64,000 nucleotides of DNA, taken from Lentisphaera marina (GTDB lineage Bacteria; Verrucomicrobiota; Lentisphaeria; Lentisphaerales; Lentisphaeraceae). The first letter of the stretch is position 1, and every line of letters begins with the position of its first letter. The stretch covers positions 372,001 through 436,000 of the forward strand of contig NZ_JAQZZL010000002.1 of assembly GCF_028745505.1 (NCBI RefSeq), in the 5' to 3' direction. The translations under genes were made by a program, and so were the position numbers. The notes below the pieces were generated by a model that made no database searches, was not told where the DNA came from, and saw nothing but the letters and a program-made list of their open reading frames with translations. Below, in pieces: positions 29,904 through 39,182 of this stretch.

Positions 29904-31786
29904 AAGAACGTGGAATCCCATTATTAGATGCGATTGATTTAACTTATGCCATAGGGCATAGAATGTTACTCGATCACGTATCTTTTACAATTCACAATAA
30001 AGATCGTGTCGGTTTAATTGGCCGCAATGGTACGGGTAAATCAACACTCCTAAAGATTTTGTCCAAGAAGTTGGAACCCTTTGAGGTTTCTGAAATTCGT
30101 TTTAGTAAAGGTTTAAAAGTTTCCTACCTCTCGCAAGATTTTGATATAAACCCAGATTTGACTGTAATCGAAAACATCCGTGAGGGTGCTGGCTACATAT
30201 ACGAACTTCTTAAGCAATACGAAAGTGGTGATCACGATTCTGATGAAATGTTTCGTATTCAAGATCAGATTACGGCTTTGGATGCCTGGGATTTGGACGC
30301 CTATATTTTGGAATTGATTTCGCGCTTATCTTGCCCGAGTCCAGAGACTTCTTGTAAAGAGCTTTCTGGTGGTGAAAAACGTCGTATTAATTTGGCAAAA
30401 GTTCTCGTTTCCAAACCCGACTTACTGATTTTAGATGAACCAACTAACCACTTGGACTCAGATGCGGTAGAGTGGCTCGAAAAATGGTTAGAGACTTATT
30501 CAGGTGCATTGATTATGGTTACTCACGATCGCTGCTTCTTAGATAGCGTCTGCAATCGAATTCTTGAGCTGCGTGAAGGCCAAGCTGACTTTTTCCCGGG
30601 TAATTACTCGGTATACTTAGAGCAAAGTGCGGCTCGCGATGAAGCCTTACTACGAGCTGATAATAAACGCCATCAATTTTTGAAAAAAGAATTAGAATGG
30701 GTACGTCGAAGCCCTAAGGCACGTACGACAAAATCTCAGAGTCGAGTTGATCGCTTCAATGAACTCAATGACAAAGAAAATTATTCGATTCAAGCTGATG
30801 CTGAATTAGTTTTACCCCCAGCCAAAGTTATTGGCAATGTCAGTATTAGTTTAGAGCATGTGAGCAAAAGCTTCGGTGATAAGCAGTTGTTCAAAGATTT
30901 AAGTTTTGAGCTCGAGCCCGGAAGTCGCATTGCCCTTATGGGTGGTAATGGCATGGGGAAAACAACTTTACTCAAAATGATTATCGATCAAGAAGAGCCT
31001 GATTCAGGAACAATTATTCGCGGGGCAAGCCTAGATTATAATTATGTTGACCAAAGTCGTAGCCAACTTAATGAAGAAAATACTGTTTTTAAAGAAGTTG
31101 CGGAAGGCGCAGAATCGGTTCGTTTAGGAGACATCACTTTAACGACTCGTTCTTATTTAAGGCGCTTCCTCTTCACCGATGATCGCATCAATACCAAAGT
31201 CAGTAAGCTTTCTGGCGGTGAGCGCAATCGCCTCTTATTGGCACGTTTATTGCGTAAGCCCTGTAACCTTTTGATACTGGATGAACCCACCAATGATTTA
31301 GACTTATCAACGCTACAGGTGTTAGAAGAAGCTTTAGTAGCTTGGAAGGGTACGCTCCTACTCGTTTCTCACGATAGATGGTTTGTTAACCGTGTCTGTA
31401 ATGGGATTCTTGGTTTTGAAGGTAATGGCCAAGTTTATTATCAAGATGGCGACTACGATTATTACCTTGAGAAAAAGGCAGAACGCGATGAGCGAGCGAG
31501 CCAGGTAGTTGTCCCCGTTAAAGAAGTCGAAGAAAAAGTTGAAGCCCCCAAAAAAGCGACAAAAAAACTGACTTGGAAAGAAGAGCGTGAGCTCGAGGGT
31601 ATGGAGGATCTAGTTATGCAATTAGATGAAGGAATCTCTGAAATAGAGAACGCTATGCACGAACCCAGTTTTTTTCAGCAAGAAGCCGAGATTATTCAGG
31701 AACGTACTAATGAACTTGAAGCCCTAAGAGAAAAACTCGACCAAGCCTATGCTCGTTGGGAAGAATTGGAAGCTAAGCAATCCTAA
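29900..31786 (+). CDS. uup: ABC-F family ATPase, Uup type
   Basis: A 628-aa soluble protein with two ABC ATPase domains: Walker A GRNGTGKST near residue 41 and GGNGMGKTT near 350, signatures LSGGE in both halves, Walker B LLILDEPTNHLD and LLILDEPTNDLD. A C-terminal coiled coil (about residues 545-628) is the mark of Uup, which acts on ribosomes and branched DNA intermediates. It has no membrane domain and is coupled to the HTH-receiver gene upstream. Confidence 0.88.
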   Translation: MKERGIPLLDAIDLTYAIGHRMLLDHVSFTIHNKDRVGLIGRNGTGKSTLLKILSKKLEPFEVSEIRFSKGLKVSYLSQDFDINPDLTVIENIREGAGYIYELLKQYESGDHDSDEMFRIQDQITALDAWDLDAYILELISRLSCPSPETSCKELSGGEKRRINLAKVLVSKPDLLILDEPTNHLDSDAVEWLEKWLETYSGALIMVTHDRCFLDSVCNRILELREGQADFFPGNYSVYLEQSAARDEALLRADNKRHQFLKKELEWVRRSPKARTTKSQSRVDRFNELNDKENYSIQADAELVLPPAKVIGNVSISLEHVSKSFGDKQLFKDLSFELEPGSRIALMGGNGMGKTTLLKMIIDQEEPDSGTIIRGASLDYNYVDQSRSQLNEENTVFKEVAEGAESVRLGDITLTTRSYLRRFLFTDDRINTKVSKLSGGERNRLLLARLLRKPCNLLILDEPTNDLDLSTLQVLEEALVAWKGTLLLVSHDRWFVNRVCNGILGFEGNGQVYYQDGDYDYYLEKKAERDERASQVVVPVKEVEEKVEAPKKATKKLTWKEERELEGMEDLVMQLDEGISEIENAMHEPSFFQQEAEIIQERTNELEALREKLDQAYARWEELEAKQS

Positions 31787-31956
31787 TTTTTTAGCTCAAT
31801 TTTCTGCTAAAAAAGCACTCCTTTCTCAAAGTTTTTATAAAAAAATAAAAAACCTTAGTAAAAAATTCTTTTCCTCAATATTATTGGCTTGAAGCCATGT
31901 AAAAGCTAGCTATGTTCAGCTCACTAATTCATCTTATGATGACTTAGATGCCAAAT

Positions 31957-32038
31957 GCTCGAGTGGTGGAATTGGCAGACACGACGGACTTAAAATCCGT
32001 TGCTTCACGGCGTGCCGGTTCAAGTCCGGCCTCGAGTA
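31957..32038 (+). tRNA. tRNA-Leu (anticodon TAA)
   Basis: A class II tRNA with a long variable arm: acceptor GCTCGAG/CTCGAGT (first pair G-U), D-loop with TTGGCA, anticodon stem ACGGA/TCCGT around CTTAAAA (anticodon TAA), variable arm, T-loop TTCAAGT and discriminator A. Unlike the other tRNAs in the window, CCA is not encoded (CTA follows). A terminator follows at once. Confidence 0.95.
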
Positions 32039-32040
32039 CT

Positions 32041-32077
32041 AAAAAGCCTCAGAACTTAGTTCTGAGGCTTTTTTCTT
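32041..32077 (+). terminator. Intrinsic terminator after tRNA-Leu
   Basis: A 12-bp perfect stem (AAGCCTCAGAAC with GTTCTGAGGCTT) around TTA, followed by six or more T. Confidence 0.95.
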
Positions 32078-32096
32078 TTAATCCAGTAAAGCTGAC

Positions 32097-32346
32097 TTAG
32101 ATATCAACTTGTGAAGTGAGTGGATCTGCAGCTACTGGAGGCACTATGTTATGATCTTTCTTGAGTGCTGAAAAGTCCGCAAATGTGACGTAAATTAGTC
32201 CCACCATAATAGTGAGTATTATGCCTACTGCTTTACCGTGCTTCCAGGGGGGGCATATCAACGGCTTTAACATCTTCTTGGATAAAGTCAGTCTCTCGTG
32301 GTTTTAAAGCGCCAATGAGGAGCATGATTTCTTTGATTAGTGGCAT
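32097..32346 (-). pseudogene. C-terminal remnant of a sodium:solute symporter (SSS family), frameshifted
   Basis: Minus-strand reading gives MPLIKEIMLLIGALKPRE and a short loop, then a run of seven C (G7 at 32247-32253 on the + strand) breaks the frame. With six C the frame continues as PPWKHGKAVGIILTIMVGL, a last membrane helix ending YVTFADF, and a 24-residue tail to a clean stop. This is the usual C-terminal end of SSS/SLC5 symporters. Everything upstream of the last one or two helices is missing, and a stop lies 14 codons before the ATG. It is most likely the decayed tail of a transporter once tied to the sulfatase cluster. Confidence 0.65.
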
Positions 32347-32497
32347 TTTTTTATTCTTAAAAGACGAATGGCGAAGAATCACTAGACCATATTTTTTTAG
32401 TTAGTTTATTTTAAAAATGAAATAAAATCTGACTGGCCTCAAGATTTACTATTTTGTGGAGTACCACTAGTTACGATATAAAAATATGGATTGATAT

Positions 32498-34051
32498 ATG
32501 AGCTTTAGTAAAGTTGTTGTTTTTCTTAGTTTAGGACTAAGTACACTTGCGCAAAACTGGCCACAGGCTTCGGGCCCCAATGGGGATTACCAGGTAGAAG
32601 GCCAGGCTCCAATAGAGTGGAGTGCCGTACGCAATGAAAATATTAAATGGCGTACACCCATGCCAGAGGCTGGGCAGGCCGCAGTAACAGTTTGGGGAGA
32701 TAAGTTATTTACGACCGTTCATAAACCAATTGAATCGGAAGATCAAAAGGGGCAGGTGAAGGATATTATTGCCCTTTGTCTAGATGCTGAGTCGGGGAAA
32801 ATCCTCTGGCAGAAAGAAATGCCCGGGGCCATTGCCATAGATTTGGCGAATGGCTTTTCGGACGGTACGGTTTTTTCACCTTTATGCGATGGTGAAAAGG
32901 TATGGTTCTTTAATCGCTGTGGGCAAATGGCCTGCTTTGATCTGGATGGGAACGAAATTTGGAAAAGAGATTTTGTTCCCCGTTATATGCACGCCAATCG
33001 TCAGGCGGAACCTAGCTTTGTGGGCGATACAATTCTCTATGTAGAAATTGCTGAGAAGAAGAAAGAATTCATCAATGGAGTTAGGAAGGATTCGAAAGTC
33101 AAAAATAAATATGCCAATGACAAAGGTTTTTGGACTTACATTCATGGCCTCGATAAAAATACTGGTGAAGTACTTTGGCGAGAAGAAAATGGAACTGTAA
33201 TTCATTGTAATCCTATGGTAGGAAAACGAGAAAACGGAGCGCAAGCACTGCTGCAAGTACGCGGTGGAGGTCATGCACCAGTTGAAACTCCCTATGGTTT
33301 TAACCTGATGAGTTTGGAGTCCGGCAAAGAGGGGCAAGTAATTTGGCAAAAGCCTTTGAAGGGAATTATGACGTCAGCAAATTTGTGTTGGAATGAAAAA
33401 TATGTTCCTTTATTTGTTGGTGCGGAACATCAGATTTATCATACTGAATCCGGTGAGCTTTTTAAGAAAATTGATTTACTGAATGATGTCCAGGTGCATA
33501 AGAAAGGGCAAGCTAGCGAGCAAGTGACGATTAAGGGTAAGAAAGGAAAAGCTTTAACTTACTTTACCAATATCCTCGTCGGGGATGCTCATTACTTCCT
33601 ATCGCATAGTGCACCTTATTTGGGTAAAGTAAATATGGAAACAGGCAAGCTGGAGTATTTAGAGTTGCCGGGTCAGCTTATACCAGGTAAAAACTCTGCA
33701 TCTGAAGATATATATATCCATGAACTGAAAAAAATAAAAAATGACCCCGTGAATCAAAATAATCTTCATGTTGGTAATAAAGGCCATAATGGTTCTGGTT
33801 TTGGGCATATTAGCTCTGCAAGCCCCATTTTAGTTGGTAAGCATTTAATTATTCCTGTTGTAACAGGTACGGTCTACGTAATTGATACAACAAAACCTTT
33901 TAAAAACGGTGAAGCACTTGTGGCTGTTAATGATTTAGGAGAAGCAGGAAAAACCTGGACTTTGAGTTCCTTCTCATATTCCGAAGGGAAATTATATGCT
34001 CATACTATGAAAGAACTTATTTGTATTAAAGGAAAAGATAATGAAAATTAA
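32498..34051 (+). CDS. Secreted PQQ-like beta-propeller protein
   Basis: A 517-aa protein with a signal peptide (about residues 1-18, ending STLA-QNWPQ). The start of the mature part (NWPQASGPNGDYQVEG, then IKWRTPMPEAGQAAVTVWGDKLFTT) and later blades such as DAESGKILWQKEMPG and DKNTGEVLWREENG are those of PQQ-binding-like beta-propellers that are common in planctomycetes and lentisphaerae. Some relatives are quinoprotein dehydrogenases, others scaffolds; no PQQ-binding set can be proved here. It overlaps the first sulfatase by 11 bases and heads that operon. Confidence 0.8.
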   Translation: MSFSKVVVFLSLGLSTLAQNWPQASGPNGDYQVEGQAPIEWSAVRNENIKWRTPMPEAGQAAVTVWGDKLFTTVHKPIESEDQKGQVKDIIALCLDAESGKILWQKEMPGAIAIDLANGFSDGTVFSPLCDGEKVWFFNRCGQMACFDLDGNEIWKRDFVPRYMHANRQAEPSFVGDTILYVEIAEKKKEFINGVRKDSKVKNKYANDKGFWTYIHGLDKNTGEVLWREENGTVIHCNPMVGKRENGAQALLQVRGGGHAPVETPYGFNLMSLESGKEGQVIWQKPLKGIMTSANLCWNEKYVPLFVGAEHQIYHTESGELFKKIDLLNDVQVHKKGQASEQVTIKGKKGKALTYFTNILVGDAHYFLSHSAPYLGKVNMETGKLEYLELPGQLIPGKNSASEDIYIHELKKIKNDPVNQNNLHVGNKGHNGSGFGHISSASPILVGKHLIIPVVTGTVYVIDTTKPFKNGEALVAVNDLGEAGKTWTLSSFSYSEGKLYAHTMKELICIKGKDNEN

Positions 34052-35645
34052 TAGTGTTTTAGCGCTGACTTTCGGTTTAGTTTGTGGACTTTTCGCAGCG
34101 GAAAAGCCCAATGTGATATATGTACTCATGGATGATATGGGACAGGGAGATGTGAGTTGTTTCAATCCCTCTTCTAAAATTCATACTCCCAATATAGACT
34201 CCTTGGCGGCAAGTGGAATGATGTTTACCGATGCGCACACGAATTCATCGGTTTGTACGCCCACCCGTTATGGGATTTTGACCGGGCGTTATTCCTGGCG
34301 AACTCATTTAAAGAAGAGTGTGATTGGCGGGACTTCGCCATCACTCATCAAGCCGGGGAGAATGACTCTGGCTTCATTTTTAAAAGACAATGCGTATAAC
34401 ACCGGTATGATCGGCAAATGGCACCTCGGCTGGGATTTCGCTTTTCATCCTGATAGCGTTGAGATCGACCCCTTATATTGGGGTTATACACCTGGAACCA
34501 AGATCGATTACGTCAAAGGCGTGAAAAATGGTCCAGATGTCCATGGCTTTGATTATTATTACGCGATTCCAAGTTCATTAGACATTCCTCCATATCTTTA
34601 TGTCGAAAATGGCAAAGTTACGAATTTAGAAATGACCGAACGCGAAGGTGAAGAGGGCAAACGTCTTTGGCGTGGTGGCCCCATGTCAGCTGATTTTGAT
34701 ATCGTGGACTGCACACCAAACTTTTTTAGAAGAGCCAATAAATTTATTGCGAAGAACGCAAAAGCTGATAAACCTTTTTTCCTTTATCTTCCACTGCCGT
34801 CACCCCACACGCCCATCCTGCCAACAAAAGACTTTTTAGGAAAAAGCGGTATCAACGAATATGCTGATTTCGTTCTGCAGATTGATCATCATATGGGAGA
34901 GCTAATTAAGGTATTAAAAGAGCAGGGCATTTATGATAAGACTATGTTGGTATTTACTACAGACAATGGAACCTCACCTCGTGCGGACATCACAGAAATT
35001 AATAATGCGGGACATTTTCCCAGTAACGGCTATCGCGGTCGTAAGGCAGATATCTATGAGGGTGGGCACCGAGTTCCCTATATCGTCAGCTGGCCCAATG
35101 GCGGTGTGAAAGCGGGCTCAGTATCGGATCAGACGATTTGTACGACGGATATGCTAGCAACACTCGCGGATATTCTCGGGAAAAAGCTTCCTGATAATGC
35201 AGGAGAGGATTCTTATTCCACACTTCCTTTGCTTCATGGTAAGCCCTATGAATTTGCGAGACCCGCAACTGTACACCACTCTATTAATGGTTCTTTTGCC
35301 ATTCGTCAGGGTGATTGGAAGTTGATTTTTTGTGCGGCTTCGGGCGGTTGGCCCAAGAGTGATTTAACGCCAGATATGGCTAAAGCTCATGGGCTTCCAG
35401 TTATTCAACTATATAATCTAAAGTCCGATCCGGCGGAGACGGTCAATCTTTATGCCAAGTTCCCGCATATTGTCGACAGACTGACTGCTCTCATGCAAAA
35501 ATATATTGATGAGGGGCGCAGTAATCCTGGTAAGCGGCAGAAGAATACTGGCGAGACACCATTTCTTCCCGAGGGTTTTGCCGAGCTCTCAGCGAAACTT
35601 CCTCGCAAAGTAGAAACGAATGTTAAGGTCGACGGGATTAAATAA
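34041..35645 (+). CDS. Secreted sulfatase 1 (arylsulfatase family, S1)
   Basis: A 534-aa protein with a signal peptide to about residue 20. It opens with the metal-binding VIYVLMDDMGQGD. The formylglycine site is C72 in CTPTR, followed by the LTGRYSW element. GKWHLGW, SPHTP, TTDNG and RKADIYEGGHRVP supply the remaining active-site Lys, His and metal ligands, so the enzyme looks complete. Such sulfatases remove sulfate from marine polysaccharides in the periplasm or outside. The Cys must be matured by a formylglycine-generating enzyme, not found in the window. It ends one base into the next gene. Confidence 0.93.
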   Translation: MKINSVLALTFGLVCGLFAAEKPNVIYVLMDDMGQGDVSCFNPSSKIHTPNIDSLAASGMMFTDAHTNSSVCTPTRYGILTGRYSWRTHLKKSVIGGTSPSLIKPGRMTLASFLKDNAYNTGMIGKWHLGWDFAFHPDSVEIDPLYWGYTPGTKIDYVKGVKNGPDVHGFDYYYAIPSSLDIPPYLYVENGKVTNLEMTEREGEEGKRLWRGGPMSADFDIVDCTPNFFRRANKFIAKNAKADKPFFLYLPLPSPHTPILPTKDFLGKSGINEYADFVLQIDHHMGELIKVLKEQGIYDKTMLVFTTDNGTSPRADITEINNAGHFPSNGYRGRKADIYEGGHRVPYIVSWPNGGVKAGSVSDQTICTTDMLATLADILGKKLPDNAGEDSYSTLPLLHGKPYEFARPATVHHSINGSFAIRQGDWKLIFCAASGGWPKSDLTPDMAKAHGLPVIQLYNLKSDPAETVNLYAKFPHIVDRLTALMQKYIDEGRSNPGKRQKNTGETPFLPEGFAELSAKLPRKVETNVKVDGIK

Positions 35646-37414
35646 TGAAGAAGCTGTGTTTGGCCTTGATGGCGCTATGTTTTTGTGTTTCAGCTAAACA
35701 GTCGCCTAATATTCTACTCATCATGGTGGATGATACCGGTAGAGGATTTTATAACACTTATGGGTCACAAGAAAACTTAACACCTCAGCTGAGCCGTTTT
35801 GCTCAGGAGGCAGTTGTTTTTAATAATTGTGAGTCGACCCCCATTTGCACTCCATCCCGAGTGAAAATCATGACGGGTCAGCATACTTTTGCCAATTACA
35901 CTCAATTTGGTAGGCTCGATAAAGGTAGCCTCACTTTTGCTCACCTACTCAAGGAGCAAGGCTACCGAACGGGTGTTTTTGGTAAATGGCAGTTGAGTTC
36001 TGATAAGGGCAGTGTCGAAGATTTTGGTTTCGATGAACATTGCCTGCACAATTATTTGGAAGACAAATCTCTAGGGAAAAGTCGTTTTTGGGAACCGACC
36101 CTTACGGTCAATGATGAGCTCAAAAAATATCCTGAGAAGGCTTATGGGCCAGATATTATTAATCAGCATTTACTGGAATTTATAAGTCAAAAGAGTGACA
36201 AGCCTTTCCTTGCTTATTACCCCATGGTTTTAGCTCACTTTCCTTTTGTCCCCACACCGGATAGTCGCAATCTTGAGTGCCGAGATTGGGACAGTAATTT
36301 TCGAGATATGGTAGCTTATACGGACAAGTTGGTGGGTAAAGTTATTGATCATTTAAAAGCGCAAGGTCAATACGATAATACACTCATTATTTTTACGGCT
36401 GACAATGGAACTTACCCTGGACTAATGAATACGCTAAGGAATGGCGAGCAAGTTTACGGTGGCAAGAGTATGGGGAATAAACGCGATTCCAACTGGGTGC
36501 CTCTCATTGCTAGATTAGGAGCTCAATCTACCGGGGTATGTGATCGCTTGGTCGACTTTACCGATATGTTACCTACACTTGCGGAGAGCGCAAAAATGGA
36601 TGTTCCCGCAAAGTACGATAATCATGGCGTCAGTTTCCTAGGTGATTTACAGGGGCGCGAAACGATTAAGTCCTACCAGTTGGCCTTTTACCCATCTGTG
36701 AGCATGAGAATTGATAATGCCTCACTCTATGTACGTGATAAAGATTATAAGTTTTATCCAGACAATTATTTGATTGATTTAGAAAATGACCCTGAAGAAT
36801 TAAATCCTATTTATCCACATGAAGATAATAAAAAAACAGCTGAGGTCAGATCTAAATTAAAATTGGCCCTAGAGAAAAGTTTGCTTAAATTCCCAAAATT
36901 AAAAGATAAGTGGTCGAGTATTCGCCAGGCTTTCAAGGGTAAGTACATAGGTGGATGGGATTCCGACGAAGTGAAGTTCCACAAAAAAGTAAGAATGAGT
37001 CAAGATGTAACTGCCTTTGTGAAAAATAAATCTCCGCGTTTTGAGATTTTTCATCGTCGTGGTTACGCCATGGCCCAAGTCGATAATGTCCGTCTTCTAA
37101 AAAACGGCAAGGAAGTTGCGAGAGATAAACATATTTCTCAATCAGCTATGGCTATTTTTGATCGCTCACCGGGAGCGGATTACGTCTATTTTAACCTTAA
37201 AAATAAATGTATTTTTGATTTGAGTTTTGATCATTACGAAGAGGTTGAATATACTTTGCACTACGATGTTTTGATTCTGCCAGTGGAAGAATACAAGGCA
37301 GTAATTGACATTCCTTTAGGCATGTTTTTAAAATCTGAAAAACACAAAAAAATTGAAAATAAAGAAGGCACGGTACTATATCGTAGTTCCGGAGCTATAC
37401 GGGTAATGGATTAA
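35645..37414 (+). CDS. Secreted sulfatase 2, variant active site
   Basis: A 589-aa protein with a signal peptide (about residues 1-17). It keeps NILLIMVDDTGRG, the formylglycine site C68 in CTPSR, and the TADNG metal motif. Two usual parts differ: GKWH is GKWQ (Gln116), and the EGGHRVP segment is replaced by KSMGNKRDSNWVP. About 150 extra residues after 440 form a beta-rich C-terminal domain not seen in the two sister enzymes. It may be a sulfatase for an unusual substrate or a weakened enzyme. Stop and next start are adjacent (TAA then ATG). Confidence 0.85.
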   Translation: MKKLCLALMALCFCVSAKQSPNILLIMVDDTGRGFYNTYGSQENLTPQLSRFAQEAVVFNNCESTPICTPSRVKIMTGQHTFANYTQFGRLDKGSLTFAHLLKEQGYRTGVFGKWQLSSDKGSVEDFGFDEHCLHNYLEDKSLGKSRFWEPTLTVNDELKKYPEKAYGPDIINQHLLEFISQKSDKPFLAYYPMVLAHFPFVPTPDSRNLECRDWDSNFRDMVAYTDKLVGKVIDHLKAQGQYDNTLIIFTADNGTYPGLMNTLRNGEQVYGGKSMGNKRDSNWVPLIARLGAQSTGVCDRLVDFTDMLPTLAESAKMDVPAKYDNHGVSFLGDLQGRETIKSYQLAFYPSVSMRIDNASLYVRDKDYKFYPDNYLIDLENDPEELNPIYPHEDNKKTAEVRSKLKLALEKSLLKFPKLKDKWSSIRQAFKGKYIGGWDSDEVKFHKKVRMSQDVTAFVKNKSPRFEIFHRRGYAMAQVDNVRLLKNGKEVARDKHISQSAMAIFDRSPGADYVYFNLKNKCIFDLSFDHYEEVEYTLHYDVLILPVEEYKAVIDIPLGMFLKSEKHKKIENKEGTVLYRSSGAIRVMD

Positions 37415-38710
37415 ATGATGAGACTATTATTAAGCTTTTTTATGGTGCTTGGCCTACAAGCCATCGAACGACCGAATATTATTTTAATCATGGCCGATGA
37501 TATGGGCTATGGTGAGCTGGGTTGTACGGGTCACCCAACTTTTAAAACTCCAGTCCTAGATCAAATGGCAAAAGATGGTGTTCTACTCACCGACTTCCAT
37601 TCCAATGGTGCCGTATGCTCGCCGACGCGTGCAGCATTAATGACGGGCAGGTATCAAAACCGCTCGGGAATTGAGGGAGTGGTGACCGCTGTTGGTCATC
37701 GTCATACGGGGCTGGATTTAAGTGAGTGGACCATGGCGGAAGCGCTGAAAGAGAGTGGTTATCGAACGGCGATGTTTGGCAAATGGCACTTGGGTTATCA
37801 GCCTTCTTTTAGCCCAGTTCATCAGGGTTTTGATAAATTTAAGGGCTTTGTCAGTGGCAATATAGATTTCTTCAGTCACATCGATCAGGTTGGGCATGAA
37901 GACTGGTGGGTCAGAGATGAAAAAGTAAAAGAAGAGGGCTATCTAACAAAAATCATCACCGATTACAGTATTGATTTTATCAAGGAAACTTCAGATAAAC
38001 CCTTCTTCCTTTACCTCTCTCATGGTGCACCTCACTATCCCTATCAGGGACCCAATGATGGTGCCTACAGAACGCCCGGTAATCCGGAGCCCATTTTAGG
38101 AGCAGTGGAAGATAAAGATCGTGCTTACAAAGAAATGATGGAGTACCTGGATGCTGAAATTGGCCGCCTGCTCAGTTATCTTAAAAATCAGGGCTTAGAA
38201 AAAAATACTTTGATCATCTTTTGTTCAGATAATGGCGGCACTGGAACTTATGGTTCCTCCAACAAACCCTATCGAGCAACAAAGGGGACTTTCTATGAAG
38301 GTGGACATCGCGTTCCCGCTATCGTAAAGTGGCCAGGTAAAATAAAATCAGGCCAACTTATGGATGCTCCCACAATGACAATGGATTTTATGCCGACCTT
38401 TTTGAGTCTGAATAATCAGCCAAGCAAAGTTGAATTTGATGGGCTTGATTTAAGTGGTCTCTTACTAAAAGGAGAAGCTCTAGCGCAACGTCAGCTCTTT
38501 TGGCGCAAAGCGAAGGAGTTTGCCGTCAGAGATGGTGAATGGAAGTTGCTGAAGACCAAAAAAGGTGACTTAGAACTGTATAATTTAGCTCAGGATAAAT
38601 CAGAAGAACATAATCTGATTAAATCTGAACCCAATCGCGTGAAGTCAATGCTCAAAACCTATGAAGAATGGCTGAAAGACGTTAGCTCAGGAGTTAAAAA
38701 AAGAAGTTAA
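37415..38710 (+). CDS. Secreted sulfatase 3 (arylsulfatase family, S1)
   Basis: A 431-aa protein with a signal peptide (about residues 1-16). It has IILIMADDMGYGELG, the formylglycine Cys68 in CSPTR with LMTGRYQNRSG, GKWHLGY, HGAPHYPYQGP, FCSDNGG and TKGTFYEGGHRVPAI, so all active-site elements are present. It is close to the compact N-acetylgalactosamine-/arylsulfatase-like group. It ends the operon: an A/T-rich terminator overlaps its stop codon. Confidence 0.93.
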   Translation: MMRLLLSFFMVLGLQAIERPNIILIMADDMGYGELGCTGHPTFKTPVLDQMAKDGVLLTDFHSNGAVCSPTRAALMTGRYQNRSGIEGVVTAVGHRHTGLDLSEWTMAEALKESGYRTAMFGKWHLGYQPSFSPVHQGFDKFKGFVSGNIDFFSHIDQVGHEDWWVRDEKVKEEGYLTKIITDYSIDFIKETSDKPFFLYLSHGAPHYPYQGPNDGAYRTPGNPEPILGAVEDKDRAYKEMMEYLDAEIGRLLSYLKNQGLEKNTLIIFCSDNGGTGTYGSSNKPYRATKGTFYEGGHRVPAIVKWPGKIKSGQLMDAPTMTMDFMPTFLSLNNQPSKVEFDGLDLSGLLLKGEALAQRQLFWRKAKEFAVRDGEWKLLKTKKGDLELYNLAQDKSEEHNLIKSEPNRVKSMLKTYEEWLKDVSSGVKKRS

Positions 38711-38728
38711 AAAAAACTTCTTTTATAT
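38699..38728 (+). terminator. Terminator of the sulfatase operon
   Basis: AAAAGAAGTT (38699-38708) pairs perfectly with AACTTCTTTT (38715-38724) around six A. The stem overlaps the last codons and stop of sulfatase 3. It is AT-rich but in the right place. Confidence 0.65.
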
Positions 38729-38829
38729 CAATTTAGTTCAAGGTTTTATGAGATGAAAATTACTTGAATTGGTCTAAATCACTTTAGATCCACGTCTATA
38801 ATGCCCCCAATTAACTGTTGAATACAATA

Positions 38830-39117
38830 TTATTTACCTACGTCAGATCGAATTAATAAGTCAGAGCCATTAGGTCTTGTGTACACAGCGCCTTCGGGGA
38901 TTGTATAAACGTACTCCCATAATGAGTAGTTATTATTCTCTTTAAAATTTATTCCCAAGTGAAAATTTCTCGTTATCGTGATCCCACTTAAACCTAAAGG
39001 CGATTCAGTGTGTTTGCTGATTTTTGATTTGGCGTGATTAATAGTTAATAATACTATCAAAGTATTCACTATTAATAGGGATGTTATTAGCAAGATGATT
39101 GTTTGTTTTTTACTCAT
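38830..39117 (-). CDS. Hypothetical membrane-anchored protein
   Basis: A 95-aa protein with one strong N-terminal membrane segment (about residues 7-26) after MSKKQT and a 65-residue soluble tail rich in Gly/Tyr/Asn, probably outside the cytoplasmic membrane. The helix has no clear signal-peptidase site, so it is likely an anchor. Family not recognised. It opens the accessory region that runs to 43.2 kb. Confidence 0.5.
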   Translation of the reverse strand: MSKKQTIILLITSLLIVNTLIVLLTINHAKSKISKHTESPLGLSGITITRNFHLGINFKENNNYSLWEYVYTIPEGAVYTRPNGSDLLIRSDVGK

Positions 39118-39182
39118 GTGATTTTGATGACTCGAAATTAAGTAGGCTGGAGTAAAACGAAAAATTCTGCTCTAGTGTCGAC

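Noticed and set aside
31790-31820. AT-rich inverted repeat TTTTTTAGC/GCTAAAAAA after the Uup-type gene
   Set aside because: No T-run follows the stem, so it is not a convincing terminator.
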